Of a stretch of 64,000 bases of DNA, positions 16,781-23,773 are shown piece after piece. The stretch comes from Acidimicrobiales bacterium. Lineage in GTDB: Bacteria; Actinomycetota; Acidimicrobiia; Acidimicrobiales; DATDAH01. Each line of letters opens with the position of its first letter. The stretch's first letter is position 1. Location of the stretch: the NCBI GenBank assembly GCA_016794585.1, contig JAEUJM010000011.1, positions 1 through 64,000 of the forward strand, given 5' to 3'. Position numbers and translations under genes: made by a program. A model generated the notes under the pieces. It had not been told where the DNA came from and did no database searches. It saw only the letters and a list, made by a program, of their open reading frames with translations.

Positions 16781-17320
16781 CTAGGCGAAGCCGCCGCGGG
16801 CGCCGAACACCATCAGCACGAGGATGACGACGAAGGCGAGGTGCAGGATGCCGCCGTTGCGGGCGGCGGCCTTGCCCCGCTGCTCCATCTCGACGACCTG
16901 GGGGGGCGGGCCGCCGGCGGCGACACCCTCGGGGGGCGGGCCCATGGCGGCGAGCTCGTTCACCAGCGCGTCCATGCGCTTGAGGTTGGGCTGGTGCACG
17001 AAGAGCGAGAAGAACAGCGCGGCCACGTAGATCACGAGGCTGAGGCCGACCCAGGGGTCCTCCCACTCGAAGGGGCCCACGAAGACGAGCACCACGCCGA
17101 GGGCGCCGGCGGCGTAGATGGCGGGCTCGGTCAGGCGCTGGCCCGCGAGGAGGTTGGCGTTGCTGATGCCCTTGGCCTCGAGGCCCGGGTGCTTCTTGGC
17201 CTCGTTGCCGAGCAGGGGATAGACGAAGGTCGACCCGAAGCCGACGATCACGGTGAGCACGTGCAGGAAGACCAGGAACCGGTACAGGTTGTCGGTCTGC
17301 TGGAGTGAGGCGAGGAGCAC
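16781..17320 (-). CDS. DUF2269-like integral membrane protein
   Basis: 179 residues with four predicted membrane helices: LYRFLVFLHVLTVIVGFGST at about 12-33, a helix near 70-88, one near 92-115 and a C-terminal one at about 160-177. The early His in FLHVL and the overall four-helix plan match the DUF2269 family of unknown function. A polar loop rich in Gly-Pro (GPPPEGVAAGGPPP) lies before the last helix. Convergent with the channel gene, 18 bases apart. No operon partner is evident; the next gene upstream (17369) is on the same strand 48 bases away and could be co-transcribed. Confidence 0.75.
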   Translation of the reverse strand: MLLASLQQTDNLYRFLVFLHVLTVIVGFGSTFVYPLLGNEAKKHPGLEAKGISNANLLAGQRLTEPAIYAAGALGVVLVFVGPFEWEDPWVGLSLVIYVAALFFSLFVHQPNLKRMDALVNELAAMGPPPEGVAAGGPPPQVVEMEQRGKAAARNGGILHLAFVVILVLMVFGARGGFA

Positions 17321-17368
17321 GGCGATCCGCCTTTCGGGAGTCTGACGCCGGGGTGCGGCGAGTGTCTA

Positions 17369-17935
17369 TCAGGTCGTGGCGGCGTGCTCGGCGGCGAGGA
17401 AGAACTGGGGCTCGGGCGGGTCCTCCAGCGCCGGCGAGGGGTCGGCCAACAGGGCCTCGGCGTGGGCCCGGTCGTCGTCGTCGAGGGGGCGCGTGTCGAC
17501 GCACCACTCGACCATCGTGCCGTTGGGGTCGGTGGTGTAGACGGACACGCAGAAGCCGTGGTCGATCTCGGCCACGTCGTGGCCGCAGGCCAGCCAGTGC
17601 AGCTTGCGGGCCTCGAGGTCGTCGCGGTCCCGGGCGAAGAAGGCCAGGTGGTTGGCCCACACGGGCAGGCCGTGGCTGGTGGACATGGCCGGGTCGAACG
17701 CGGGGGCCGACGGGCCGTTCATCTCCCAGAACGCGAGGAGCTCGCCGCCCTCGGTGGCCGCACCGGGCTGGTGGGTGCCCCCGGTGTCGTAGAAGACGTG
17801 CTTGGCCCAACCTCCTCCACCCTCGGGGGTGGGCGCGACCACGGCCTTCACCAGGGCGAAGCCCATGGCCTCGGTGTAGAAGCGGTGGGTGGCGGGGAGA
17901 TCGGTGGTGGCCAGGGCCACGTGGTGGAACGCCAT
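17369..17935 (-). CDS. VOC-superfamily (glyoxalase/dioxygenase-like) protein
   Basis: 188 residues from ATG 17935. Two beta-alpha-beta-beta-beta modules are visible: MAFHHVALATTDLPATHRFY at the start and PVWANHLAFFARDRDDLEA in the middle. Candidate metal ligands are the His in FHHVA, the His in WANHLAFF and the Glu in MVEWCVDTRPL. This is the layout of extradiol dioxygenase/glyoxalase I-like proteins. The substrate cannot be told from sequence. The extra tail after about residue 155 (DDRAHAEALLADPSPALEDP) is unusual for the fold. Confidence 0.85.
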   Translation of the reverse strand: MAFHHVALATTDLPATHRFYTEAMGFALVKAVVAPTPEGGGGWAKHVFYDTGGTHQPGAATEGGELLAFWEMNGPSAPAFDPAMSTSHGLPVWANHLAFFARDRDDLEARKLHWLACGHDVAEIDHGFCVSVYTTDPNGTMVEWCVDTRPLDDDDRAHAEALLADPSPALEDPPEPQFFLAAEHAATT

Positions 17936-17973
17936 GGCTCCAGCTTCGCGCCCCGGCGGGCGATGATGGAGCG

Positions 17974-18774
17974 GTGCGCGTGCCGTTCGGGGTCTGGGTC
18001 GTCGCCGGGGTGGCGGTGGGCGCACTGGCAACGGGCGCGCTGATCGCCTCCGGGGTCCTCGACGACGAGGCTGGCGCGCCCACCGACCCCACCGGCGAGG
18101 TCGACGGGTCCGGGGACGCGGGCGACCAGGCGGCCGACGAAGCCGAACAGCGAGCCCAGGACGCCGGGGACTTCCTCGCCGCGTTCGAGCGCAGCCGCCT
18201 CGGCACCTTCGTGGTCGAGTCCACCCTCCAGCGCACCTTTCCCGGAGGGGAGGGCTTCACCGCCGAGTCGAGCGTCGCCCAGGATCCTCCCGACCGCCTC
18301 GAGCGGAGCCTGGGGTCGGTGACAGCCCGCCTCGGCCCGGAGGTCACGCTCTGCCGGGTCACCGAGGCCAACCGCTACCGCTGCACCACGGGCCGCGCCG
18401 AGCGGTCCTACCGGGGACTCGTCGCCGACGAGGTCGAGGCCCTGGCCACCTATCTCGGCGGCGACCTCCCCCTGTACTCCGTGACGGCCGACGGCGACTG
18501 CTTCGACCTCGACCAGGTCCGGCCCCTGCCGGCGCCGCCCTACGGCACCTCGGCACGGTTCTGCTTCGACGACGACACCGGCGCCCTCACCCTTCTGCGC
18601 ATCGAACGGGACGAAGCGGTCGACGTCACCGAGGCCACCTCGGTCACGGGCGACGTGCGCGCCGGCGACCTGCGCCCCCCGGAGACGGGGGACCGGGCAC
18701 CCGCCCAGCCCGATGGCGGCTTCCTCCCCAACGAGGACGCATCGACGACCACCACCGAATCCGACGGAGGATGA
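17974..18774 (+). CDS. Membrane-anchored exported protein of unknown function
   Basis: 266 residues from GTG 17974. GATGAT at 17962-17967 ends 6 bases before the start, so it may be leaderless. A single N-terminal helix (VWVVAGVAVGALATGALIA) is followed by an acidic/Gly linker (about 30-55) and a globular region at about 60-220 with four cysteines (VTLCRVTEANRYRCTT, GDCFDLDQ, SARFCFDDD) that could pair as disulfides outside the cell. The tail is Pro/Thr-rich (EDASTTTTESDGG). It shows no recognisable catalytic motif. Divergent from the VOC gene. Confidence 0.7.
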   Translation: MRVPFGVWVVAGVAVGALATGALIASGVLDDEAGAPTDPTGEVDGSGDAGDQAADEAEQRAQDAGDFLAAFERSRLGTFVVESTLQRTFPGGEGFTAESSVAQDPPDRLERSLGSVTARLGPEVTLCRVTEANRYRCTTGRAERSYRGLVADEVEALATYLGGDLPLYSVTADGDCFDLDQVRPLPAPPYGTSARFCFDDDTGALTLLRIERDEAVDVTEATSVTGDVRAGDLRPPETGDRAPAQPDGGFLPNEDASTTTTESDGG

Positions 18775-18970
18775 ACTTTTCCGTCACTCTGCGTGAGGTT
18801 TTCCTTCAGTGACCCGACACCTCCGCCGATCATTGCTACTGCCGGTGGATTTCGCCCCCGCCGGTACCAACGGACACGGGGCGGAGGTCGCACTCTCTCC
18901 ATTTGCATCGCCACCAGCGCTTTCCCAGGGTGCTGGCACTCAGCGGCCTTCGCCCCGCTCCCGTCCCCTC

Positions 18971-19012
18971 GACCCCGCCCCCGGCGGGGTCGTTGCGCGC
19001 CCGGGCCCGGGC
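18971..19012 (+). promoter_or_regulatory. Structured leader of the EamA transporter gene
   Basis: A perfect 9-bp stem (GACCCCGCC / GGCGGGGTC, loop of 3) at 18971-18991 is followed by a perfect 16-bp palindrome CGCCCGGGCCCGGGCG at 18998-19013, directly before the GGAG ribosome-site region and the GTG at 19024. The arrangement looks like a terminator-type hairpin plus a ribosome-site-masking hairpin. I recognise no known riboswitch class. The rest of 18775-18970 holds no gene and has an unusually AT-rich patch at 18776-18812. Confidence 0.4.
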
Positions 19013-19023
19013 GGAGCGACGCC

Positions 19024-19935
19024 GTGACCGCACCGCCCGCCTCGCGACCGGCGGGCTTCGGCATCGCCGCCATCTCGGCGGCCTGGGGCACGGTCGGGGT
19101 CATCGTCAAGGAGGTCGACCTCCCGGCGGTGGCCATCGTCCAGGCCCGCACGGCCATCGCCGTGCCCACCCTCGCCCTGGCGCTGCTGCTCGGCCGGCGC
19201 TGGCTGCCCGGAGCGGCCTTCCACCGGCGCTCACTGCTGCGGGCGGCTCTGGGCGGCGTGCTCGTCGCCGCGCACTGGGTCTGCTTCTTCGCCGCCTTCA
19301 AGCGCGCGCCCGTCGGCACCGTGCTGCTGATCACCTTCCTGGCCCCCGTCTTCCTCGCCGTGGCGGCACCCGTCCTGCTCGGAGAGCGGGTGGCGCGCCG
19401 CACGGTGGTGGGCCTCGCGTTGGGCCTGGCCGGGTCCGTTCTCGTGGTCGGGGCGCCGGGTGGCAGCGGCACCACCACCGCCGGGCTCGTCCTGGCCTTC
19501 CTCGCCGCGGTGTCCTACGCCGGCCTGGTCCTGTTGATGAAGCCCGTGGCCGAGGAGCACGGCGGGGTGCGGGTGGCCCTCGTCGAGATGTCGGTGGCCA
19601 CCGTGGTCCTCGTCCCCTTCACGGTGGCCAGTGACCCGTCGGCGCCCGACGCCGCCGAGTGGCGTCTGCTCCTCGTCCTGGGGGTGGTGCTGACCGGGCT
19701 CTTCCTGGCCATCTACTACAGCTGCCTGGCCCGGGTCCCGGCCACCGAGGCCGGGGTGCTGTCGTACCTCGAGCCCGCCGCCGGCGTGCTCTTCGGCTGG
19801 TGGCTGCTGGGCGAGGGGCTCACGGTGGGTACCGTGGCCGGCGGCATCCTCATCGTCGTCGCCGGCGTGGTGGTGCTGTTCGGCCCTGATCGTCCCCCCG
19901 TCGCGTCCCCGGAGGTCGCCGGTGTTCCTGGGTGA
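19024..19935 (+). CDS. EamA-family (drug/metabolite) transporter
   Basis: 303 residues from GTG 19024, with ten predicted membrane helices in two EamA repeats: about 10-140 (AWGTVGVIVKEVDLPAVAIV, HWVCFFAAFKRAPVGTVLLI) and about 150-290 (LAFLAAVSYAGLVLLMKPVA, YYSCLARVPATEAGVLSYLE followed by the typical PAAGVLFGWWLLGEGL). Such proteins export or import small metabolites such as amino acids; the substrate is not predictable. Its end overlaps the start of the next small membrane protein by 14 bases, so they form an operon. Confidence 0.9.
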   Translation: MTAPPASRPAGFGIAAISAAWGTVGVIVKEVDLPAVAIVQARTAIAVPTLALALLLGRRWLPGAAFHRRSLLRAALGGVLVAAHWVCFFAAFKRAPVGTVLLITFLAPVFLAVAAPVLLGERVARRTVVGLALGLAGSVLVVGAPGGSGTTTAGLVLAFLAAVSYAGLVLLMKPVAEEHGGVRVALVEMSVATVVLVPFTVASDPSAPDAAEWRLLLVLGVVLTGLFLAIYYSCLARVPATEAGVLSYLEPAAGVLFGWWLLGEGLTVGTVAGGILIVVAGVVVLFGPDRPPVASPEVAGVPG

Positions 19936-20128
19936 AGACCTGCTGGCGTGGCTGGTGCTGGCCATCGGCGGCGCATTGTGCGTCGGCAACGTGCTCGCAC
20001 TGGTGCGACCGCCCGAGGCCCCCAAGGACGGCGAGCTCGAGCGTGCCCCGGTGGGGCGCAGCGTGGTGATGGCGGTGCTCGGCGGCATCGCCGCGGTGTG
20101 GGCGCTGGGCAGCCTGTTCGCGGGCTGA
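19922..20128 (+). CDS. Small two-helix membrane protein, coupled to EamA
   Basis: 68 residues from GTG 19922, which lies inside the last codons of the transporter gene in another frame. Two hydrophobic helices are predicted at about 7-27 (LLAWLVLAIGGALCVGNVL) and 47-66 (VVMAVLGGIAAVWALGSLF), joined by a charged loop RPPEAPKDGELERAPVG. No family recognised. The overlap and shared direction suggest it may serve the transporter. Confidence 0.7.
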   Translation: MFLGEDLLAWLVLAIGGALCVGNVLALVRPPEAPKDGELERAPVGRSVVMAVLGGIAAVWALGSLFAG

Positions 20129-20136
20129 GCCACCGG

Positions 20137-20164
20137 GGAACCACGACGGCTGCGGCGGTCGTCT
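20137..20164 (+). promoter_or_regulatory. Candidate ECF-type promoter before the acidic-tail/ferric-reductase operon
   Basis: GGAACC at 20137-20142, a 17-base spacer and CGTCT at 20160-20164. These are the same two elements found before both sigma/Kelch cassettes, with a spacer one base longer and without the TTCGGGC spacer start. It lies 110 bases before the ATG at 20275. It is a tentative target of one of the two ECF factors. Confidence 0.4.
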
Positions 20165-20182
20165 GAGACTTTGCCATTCCTT

Positions 20183-20217
20183 GGCACGGGCCTGACCCGT
20201 GCCTGGAGGGGCCCTCC
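20183..20217 (+). terminator. Two hairpins in the leader before 20275
   Basis: GGCACGGG / CCCGTGCC (20183-20203, loop CCTGA) is followed by GGAGGG-G-CCCTCC (20205-20217). The first has the form of a terminator for the EamA operon but is not followed by a T-run. If transcription starts at the upstream ECF-like promoter, both hairpins would lie in the leader of the next operon. Confidence 0.4.
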
Positions 20218-20274
20218 GTACCGTGAGGAGCAGGTCACCACGACCCCTCCCCTCGGCCCCTGAAAGGACGCCTC

Positions 20275-20583
20275 ATGGATCGCCCCAAGGCCCTCGCCCT
20301 GTCGGTGAGCATCACCGGTGTGATCGCCGCCGCCGTCGCCGCCCTCGCCCTCAACTTCGGGTTCCTGGGCGCCGGCGCCACCCCGGCGCCGACCGCCGCG
20401 GTCAGCGGGGTGACGGCCTCCGGCGCCGCCACCGTCGACCAGGGCACCGGCACCGCGCTCGACGACGTCGTCTCCACGTTCTCCGATGACGACGACGAGC
20501 ACGAGGACGACGAGCACGGCGACGAGCACGAGGACGGCGAGCACGAGGACGGCGAGCACGGCGAGGACCACGACGATGACTGA
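20275..20583 (+). CDS. Membrane-anchored protein with an Asp/Glu/His metal-binding-like tail
   Basis: 102 residues. A short N-terminus and one membrane helix (about 6-30, ALALSVSITGVIAAAVAALA) are followed by a small Ala/Thr-rich linker and a C-terminal tail of about 33 residues made only of Asp, Glu, His and Gly, in repeated units such as EHEDDEHGDEHEDGEHEDGE. Repeated DEH-type tails commonly bind divalent metals. The membrane topology puts it either outside (if a signal anchor) or inside; not decidable. It overlaps the next gene by 8 bases and heads an operon with a ferric-reductase-like membrane protein, so a role in metal capture or flavin/iron redox is plausible. Confidence 0.75.
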   Translation: MDRPKALALSVSITGVIAAAVAALALNFGFLGAGATPAPTAAVSGVTASGAATVDQGTGTALDDVVSTFSDDDDEHEDDEHGDEHEDGEHEDGEHGEDHDDD

Positions 20584-20887
20584 TCCCGCACCGGCCTCGA
20601 CCTCCCGGCCCTCCGCCGGTCCCCGGGCCGCACGCCCGAACCCCGCCAAGCGCCGCCCGCACGCCGCTGCCCGAGCCCGGATCATCACGGCCGGGATCGC
20701 CGGCACCGCCGCCTTCGGGATGGTCGCGGCGATGGCCTTGCCCCATGGCGCCGTCGCCGCCGCCCCGGGTGGGCCGGCGGCCTCGGCGTCGACCCCCACG
20801 GACGGCCGTGCCGCCACCTCGTCACCGGCCCCGGTGCCCGCAACGTCGCTGGCCCCGGCGCCGGTGACCCGCAGCAGCGGCAGCTAG
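20576..20887 (+). CDS. Small Pro/Ala-rich single-pass membrane protein
   Basis: 103 residues. The ATG lies inside the end of the acidic-tail gene (8-base overlap). A basic N-terminus (AKRRPHAAARAR) precedes one membrane helix at about 36-55 (IITAGIAGTAAFGMVAAMAL). The rest is Pro/Ala/Thr/Ser-rich and likely disordered and extracytoplasmic. No family recognised. TAGCGT at 20885-20890 near its end could be a -10 for an extra promoter of the next gene. Confidence 0.6.
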   Translation: MTDPAPASTSRPSAGPRAARPNPAKRRPHAAARARIITAGIAGTAAFGMVAAMALPHGAVAAAPGGPAASASTPTDGRAATSSPAPVPATSLAPAPVTRSSGS

Positions 20888-20916
20888 CGTTCGCGACGAA
20901 GCACGGGAGGACGACG

Positions 20917-21516
20917 ATGGAGAACCACTTCTGGTGGTACATGGCGCGGTCGTCGGGCATCGTGGCCTGGTTCCTCGCCATCGCCTCGGTGCTGTGGGGC
21001 CTCGCCCTTTCGACCCGGGCCCTCGGGCCGAAGCCCCGGGCGCCCTGGTTGTTGGACCTGCACCGCTGGCTGGGTGCGCTCACCGTGGCCTTCGTGGGCG
21101 TGCACCTCGTTTCCCTGGTGGGCGACAACTACCTGCACTACAGCTGGGCCGAGCTGTTCGTGCCCATGGCCTCCACCGAGTACAAGCCGGGCGCCGTGAC
21201 GTGGGGCGTCGTGGCCTTCTGGTTCCTCCTGCTCGTCGAGGGCACGTCGCTCTTCATGAAGAAGATCCCCAAGAACGTGTGGCACTCGATCCACCTGACG
21301 AGCTACGTCGTGGCCGTCTCCTCCACCGTCCACCTGCTGACCGCGGGCACCGACTCGTCCACGCCGGCGCTGCGTTGGGCGGCGCTCGCGGGCGCCATGG
21401 CGATCGTGTTCTTCACCATCTACCGGTTGCTGGCCCCCAAGGCCGCGGCCCGCACCATCCCCAGCCGCGAGCAGCTCGCCGCCCGCCGAGCCGAGAGCGA
21501 CGGCACCGCCGCCTGA
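20917..21516 (+). CDS. Ferric-reductase-like transmembrane (cytochrome b-type) protein
   Basis: 199 residues. Five to six membrane helices carry paired histidines expected to ligate b-type haem: LDLHRWLGALTVAFVGVHLV (helices 2) and NVWHSIHLTSYVVAVSSTVH (helices 4-5). This is the layout of the ferric_reduct domain found in MsrQ- and flavocytochrome-like proteins. There is no FAD or NAD(P)-binding domain, so electrons must come from a quinol or partner protein. Within the operon the partners are the acidic-tail protein and the Pro-rich membrane protein. A GGGAGG ribosome site (20904-20911 region) supports the ATG. Confidence 0.85.
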   Translation: MENHFWWYMARSSGIVAWFLAIASVLWGLALSTRALGPKPRAPWLLDLHRWLGALTVAFVGVHLVSLVGDNYLHYSWAELFVPMASTEYKPGAVTWGVVAFWFLLLVEGTSLFMKKIPKNVWHSIHLTSYVVAVSSTVHLLTAGTDSSTPALRWAALAGAMAIVFFTIYRLLAPKAAARTIPSREQLAARRAESDGTAA

Positions 21517-21541
21517 CCGTCGAGGTGCTAGACCCTGCCCC

Positions 21542-22306
21542 GTGGGGGAGGGGGACGGAGCGCTGCTCGACGTGGTCGACCTGGGGGTCACCTTCGGCGG
21601 GGTGCACGCCCTCGACCGGGTGTCGCTGGCCGTCGGTGCCGGCGCCATCGTCGGGCTGATCGGCCCCAACGGTGCCGGCAAGACGACCTTCATCGACGCG
21701 GTCTGCGGCAACGTGCCCCACCGCGGCACCATCCGCTTCGCCGGTCGCGCCATCGAGGGCCTCGCCCCGCACCGCCGGGCGCGTGCGGGCCTCGCCCGCA
21801 CCTGGCAGAGCCTCGAGCTCTTCGACGACCTCACGGTCGCCGAGAACTGCCTGGTCGCGGTCGCTCCGGAGGGGCTGCGCTCGGTGGTGGCCGACGTCTT
21901 CCGGCCGAAGCGCCACCACGGGGCCGACACGGTCGAGGAGGCGCTGGCCGTCGTCGGCCTCACGGATCTGGCCGGCGCGCACCCGAGCGAGCTGTCCCTC
22001 GGGCAGCGCAAGCTCGTCGGCGTCGCCCGCGCCCTCGCCGCTCGCCCCCGGCTCGTCCTGCTGGACGAGCCCGCCGCCGGCCTCGACACCGAGGAGAGCC
22101 GCCGCTTCGGCGCCCACGTGGTGGCCATGGCGGACGCCGGGATCGGGGTGCTGCTGGTCGACCACGACATGGGCCTGGTGCTCGGCACCTGCGAGGAGGT
22201 GCACGTGCTCGACGCGGGCTGGATCATCGCCTCGGGTCCGCCGGCGGCGGTGCGCGCCGACCCCGCCGTGGTGGCGGCGTACCTGGGCGAAGGAGTCGGC
22301 CAGTGA
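21542..22306 (+). CDS. ABC transporter ATP-binding protein, LivG-type
   Basis: 254 residues from GTG 21542; TAGACC at 21528-21533 lies 8 bases before it. Walker [11 protein letters not shown], signature LSLGQRKLVGVARALAARPR (LSLGQ instead of LSGGQ) and Walker B VLLDEPAAGLD are present, with the D-loop and H-loop (LVDHDMGLVL) characteristic of LivG branched-chain amino-acid ATPases. It is followed by a LivF-type gene. No LivH/LivM permease or periplasmic binding protein is present nearby, so the pair either acts with permeases encoded elsewhere or is a remnant. Confidence 0.88.
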   Translation: MGEGDGALLDVVDLGVTFGGVHALDRVSLAVGAGAIVGLIGPNGAGKTTFIDAVCGNVPHRGTIRFAGRAIEGLAPHRRARAGLARTWQSLELFDDLTVAENCLVAVAPEGLRSVVADVFRPKRHHGADTVEEALAVVGLTDLAGAHPSELSLGQRKLVGVARALAARPRLVLLDEPAAGLDTEESRRFGAHVVAMADAGIGVLLVDHDMGLVLGTCEEVHVLDAGWIIASGPPAAVRADPAVVAAYLGEGVGQ

Positions 22307-22449
22307 CGACGTCGGGCGCCGTCTCGCGGTGCGGTGCGCCGGCCGTCGTGCCGGCGTCACGAGGGACTGAGCGACCCCGACCGGGGAGCGACCGTGGCCG
22401 TTCCCCTCGGCCCGGTCTCGGCCCCGGCCGATCTCGAGGTGCCCGGTGA
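22303..22449 (+). CDS. Possible 48-residue bridging ORF between livG- and livF-like genes
   Basis: A GTG at 22303 overlaps the livG-type stop (GTGA), and its own TGA at 22447-22449 overlaps the livF-type GTG at 22446 in the same GTGA fashion. The product would be Arg/Pro/Gly-rich with no hydrophobic segment, unlike a permease remnant. It may exist only to couple translation across the 140-base gap, or be chance. Listed because both overlaps are exact. Confidence 0.25.
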   Translation: MTTSGAVSRCGAPAVVPASRGTERPRPGSDRGRSPRPGLGPGRSRGAR

Positions 22450-23174
22450 CGGCGCCCGTGCTCGCGCTGCGCGGGCTGGTCGCCGGCTACGACGGCGTTC
22501 CCGTCGTGCGGGGCCTCTCGCTCGAAGTCGCCCCTGGCGAGGTCGTGGCCCTGCTCGGGCCGAACGGGGCCGGCAAGACCACGACGCTGCTCACCGTCTC
22601 GGCCCTGCTGCCGGCGCTCGGTGGCGAGGTGGAGGTGCTCGGCGAGCCCGTCACGCCCAGCACCCGCCCGCACCGCCTCGCCCGGCAGGGCGTGGCCCAC
22701 GTGCCCGAGGACCGCGCCCTGTTCTCGCAGCTGACCGTGCGGGAGAACCTCGCCGTCGGCGGCGCCCGGGACCGGCGGGGGGCGTCCCTGGCCCAGGTGC
22801 TGGAGTACTTCCCCGCGCTCGAGGCGCTGCTCGACCGGAAGGCGGGGCTGTTGTCCGGTGGCGAGCAGCAGATGCTGGCGCTCGCCCGGGCGCTCGTGCG
22901 CCGGCCCAAGCTGCTGCTGGTCGACGAGATGAGCCTCGGGCTCGCGCCCGTGATCGTCGAGCGCCTCGTCCCCGTCGTGCGTCGCATCGCCGACGAGCTC
23001 GGCACCGGCGTGCTGCTGGTCGAACAGCACGTGGCCGTGGCGCTGCACGTCGCCGATCGCGGCTACGTGCTGAACCACGGCGAGGTCATGGCCGAGGGCA
23101 CGGCGGCCGACCTCGCCGCCGACCACCACCTGCTGGCCGCCAGCTACCTCGGCGAGGCCGAGGCCGACGCCTGA
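22446..23174 (+). CDS. ABC transporter ATP-binding protein, LivF-type
   Basis: 242 residues from GTG 22446. Walker [29 protein letters not shown] (the LivF 'VPEgR.iF..LTV.ENL' block), signature [20 protein letters not shown], Walker [13 protein letters not shown] and H-loop [11 protein letters not shown] are all intact. LivF ATPases energise branched-chain amino-acid or amide uptake together with LivG, LivH and LivM. Its end is convergent with a SnoaL-like gene; both stop codons lie inside one hairpin (23172-23197). Confidence 0.9.
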   Translation: MTAPVLALRGLVAGYDGVPVVRGLSLEVAPGEVVALLGPNGAGKTTTLLTVSALLPALGGEVEVLGEPVTPSTRPHRLARQGVAHVPEDRALFSQLTVRENLAVGGARDRRGASLAQVLEYFPALEALLDRKAGLLSGGEQQMLALARALVRRPKLLLVDEMSLGLAPVIVERLVPVVRRIADELGTGVLLVEQHVAVALHVADRGYVLNHGEVMAEGTAADLAADHHLLAASYLGEAEADA

Positions 23175-23197
23175 CCGCCGCGCGCTCCGCGGGGTCA
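23172..23197. terminator. Bidirectional terminator-like hairpin
   Basis: TGACC (23172-23176) pairs with GGTCA (23193-23197) and CCGCG with CGCGG inside, with one bulged G and a 5-base loop. It contains the stop codons of both convergent genes. No T-run follows, as is common in high-GC actinobacteria. Confidence 0.5.
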
Positions 23198-23611
23198 GTC
23201 GGTGGAGGCGGCGATGTGCTTGGCGGTGTCTACGTAGTGGCGCATGGCCACGACCCGGCCGGCGTCGTCGAAGGTCCAGAGGTGGAGCTCCTCGTCCCGG
23301 AAGGTCTTCCCGGTGGCGGCGACCGTGGCCTCGATCACGCACTCGACGGCCACCTTGTCGCCCGTGCCGCCGGTCAGGCCGAGCACCTGGAAATCGGACA
23401 CCACCAGGTCCCCGTTGCCGATCAGCCCGAAGAACTGGCCGACCTCGTCCGGGCTGTTACGACGGGCGAGCCAGGGCACGCCGGCGGCCTGGGCGGTGCT
23501 GTCGGCGAAGTCTTCCCACGCGACGTCCGGCGCCAGGCGCTGGAGGATGGCGGGCACGTCGCCCCGCCCGAAGGCCTCGTAGATCTGCTGGGTGGTCTCG
23601 AGGTTGCTCAT
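23195..23611 (-). CDS. SnoaL/NTF2-like fold protein
   Basis: 138 residues from ATG 23611. The start METTQQIYEAFGRGD-type helix (here NLETTQQIYEAFGRGDVPAI), the central VAWEDFADS strand and the C-terminal LHLWTFDDAGRVVAMRHYVD strands match SnoaL-like small polyketide-cyclase/ketosteroid-isomerase-fold proteins. Such proteins bind hydrophobic ligands and sometimes isomerise or hydrolyse them; no specific catalytic set is assignable. A frame stays open upstream over the opposite-strand lipoprotein gene and is ignored. Confidence 0.82.
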   Translation of the reverse strand: MSNLETTQQIYEAFGRGDVPAILQRLAPDVAWEDFADSTAQAAGVPWLARRNSPDEVGQFFGLIGNGDLVVSDFQVLGLTGGTGDKVAVECVIEATVAATGKTFRDEELHLWTFDDAGRVVAMRHYVDTAKHIAASTD

Positions 23612-23691
23612 GGCTCCTGTGCTCCTTGGTCGGCGACGGTCCCCATTCGTCGGGTCCTCGCCGGGCGGATCACCGGTCCATCGAGTCGCCT

Positions 23692-23742
23692 GTTCTGCCA
23701 GCACGAGCCTGTCGTGGCGGACAGCGGGTTGCTGGCAGAACG
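23692..23742. repeat. Nested palindromic intergenic repeat, copy 2
   Basis: GTTCTGCCAGCA at 23692 is the reverse complement of 23730-23741. An inner stem CTGTC/GACAG lies at 23709-23724. Bases 23692-23712 are identical to the reverse complement of 14244-14264 in copy 1. It lies between divergently transcribed genes (23611 and 23774), so it cannot be their terminator. A partial third arm, GTGCTGGC, follows at 23751. Confidence 0.8.
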
Positions 23743-23773
23743 ACCGGATCGTGCTGGCGTAGGGTCCGACGTC

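Noticed and set aside
18913-18928. A third ACCAG-N6-CCCAG direct repeat upstream of the EamA gene
   Set aside because: It lacks the GGGCCGAGG and CTGA elements and the fixed distance to a start, so it is likely chance.
20493-20582. Regularly spaced GACGAGCACGAGGAC units, reminiscent of a tandem-repeat array
   Set aside because: They encode the Asp/Glu/His tail in frame; it is a coding repeat, not a CRISPR or regulatory array.
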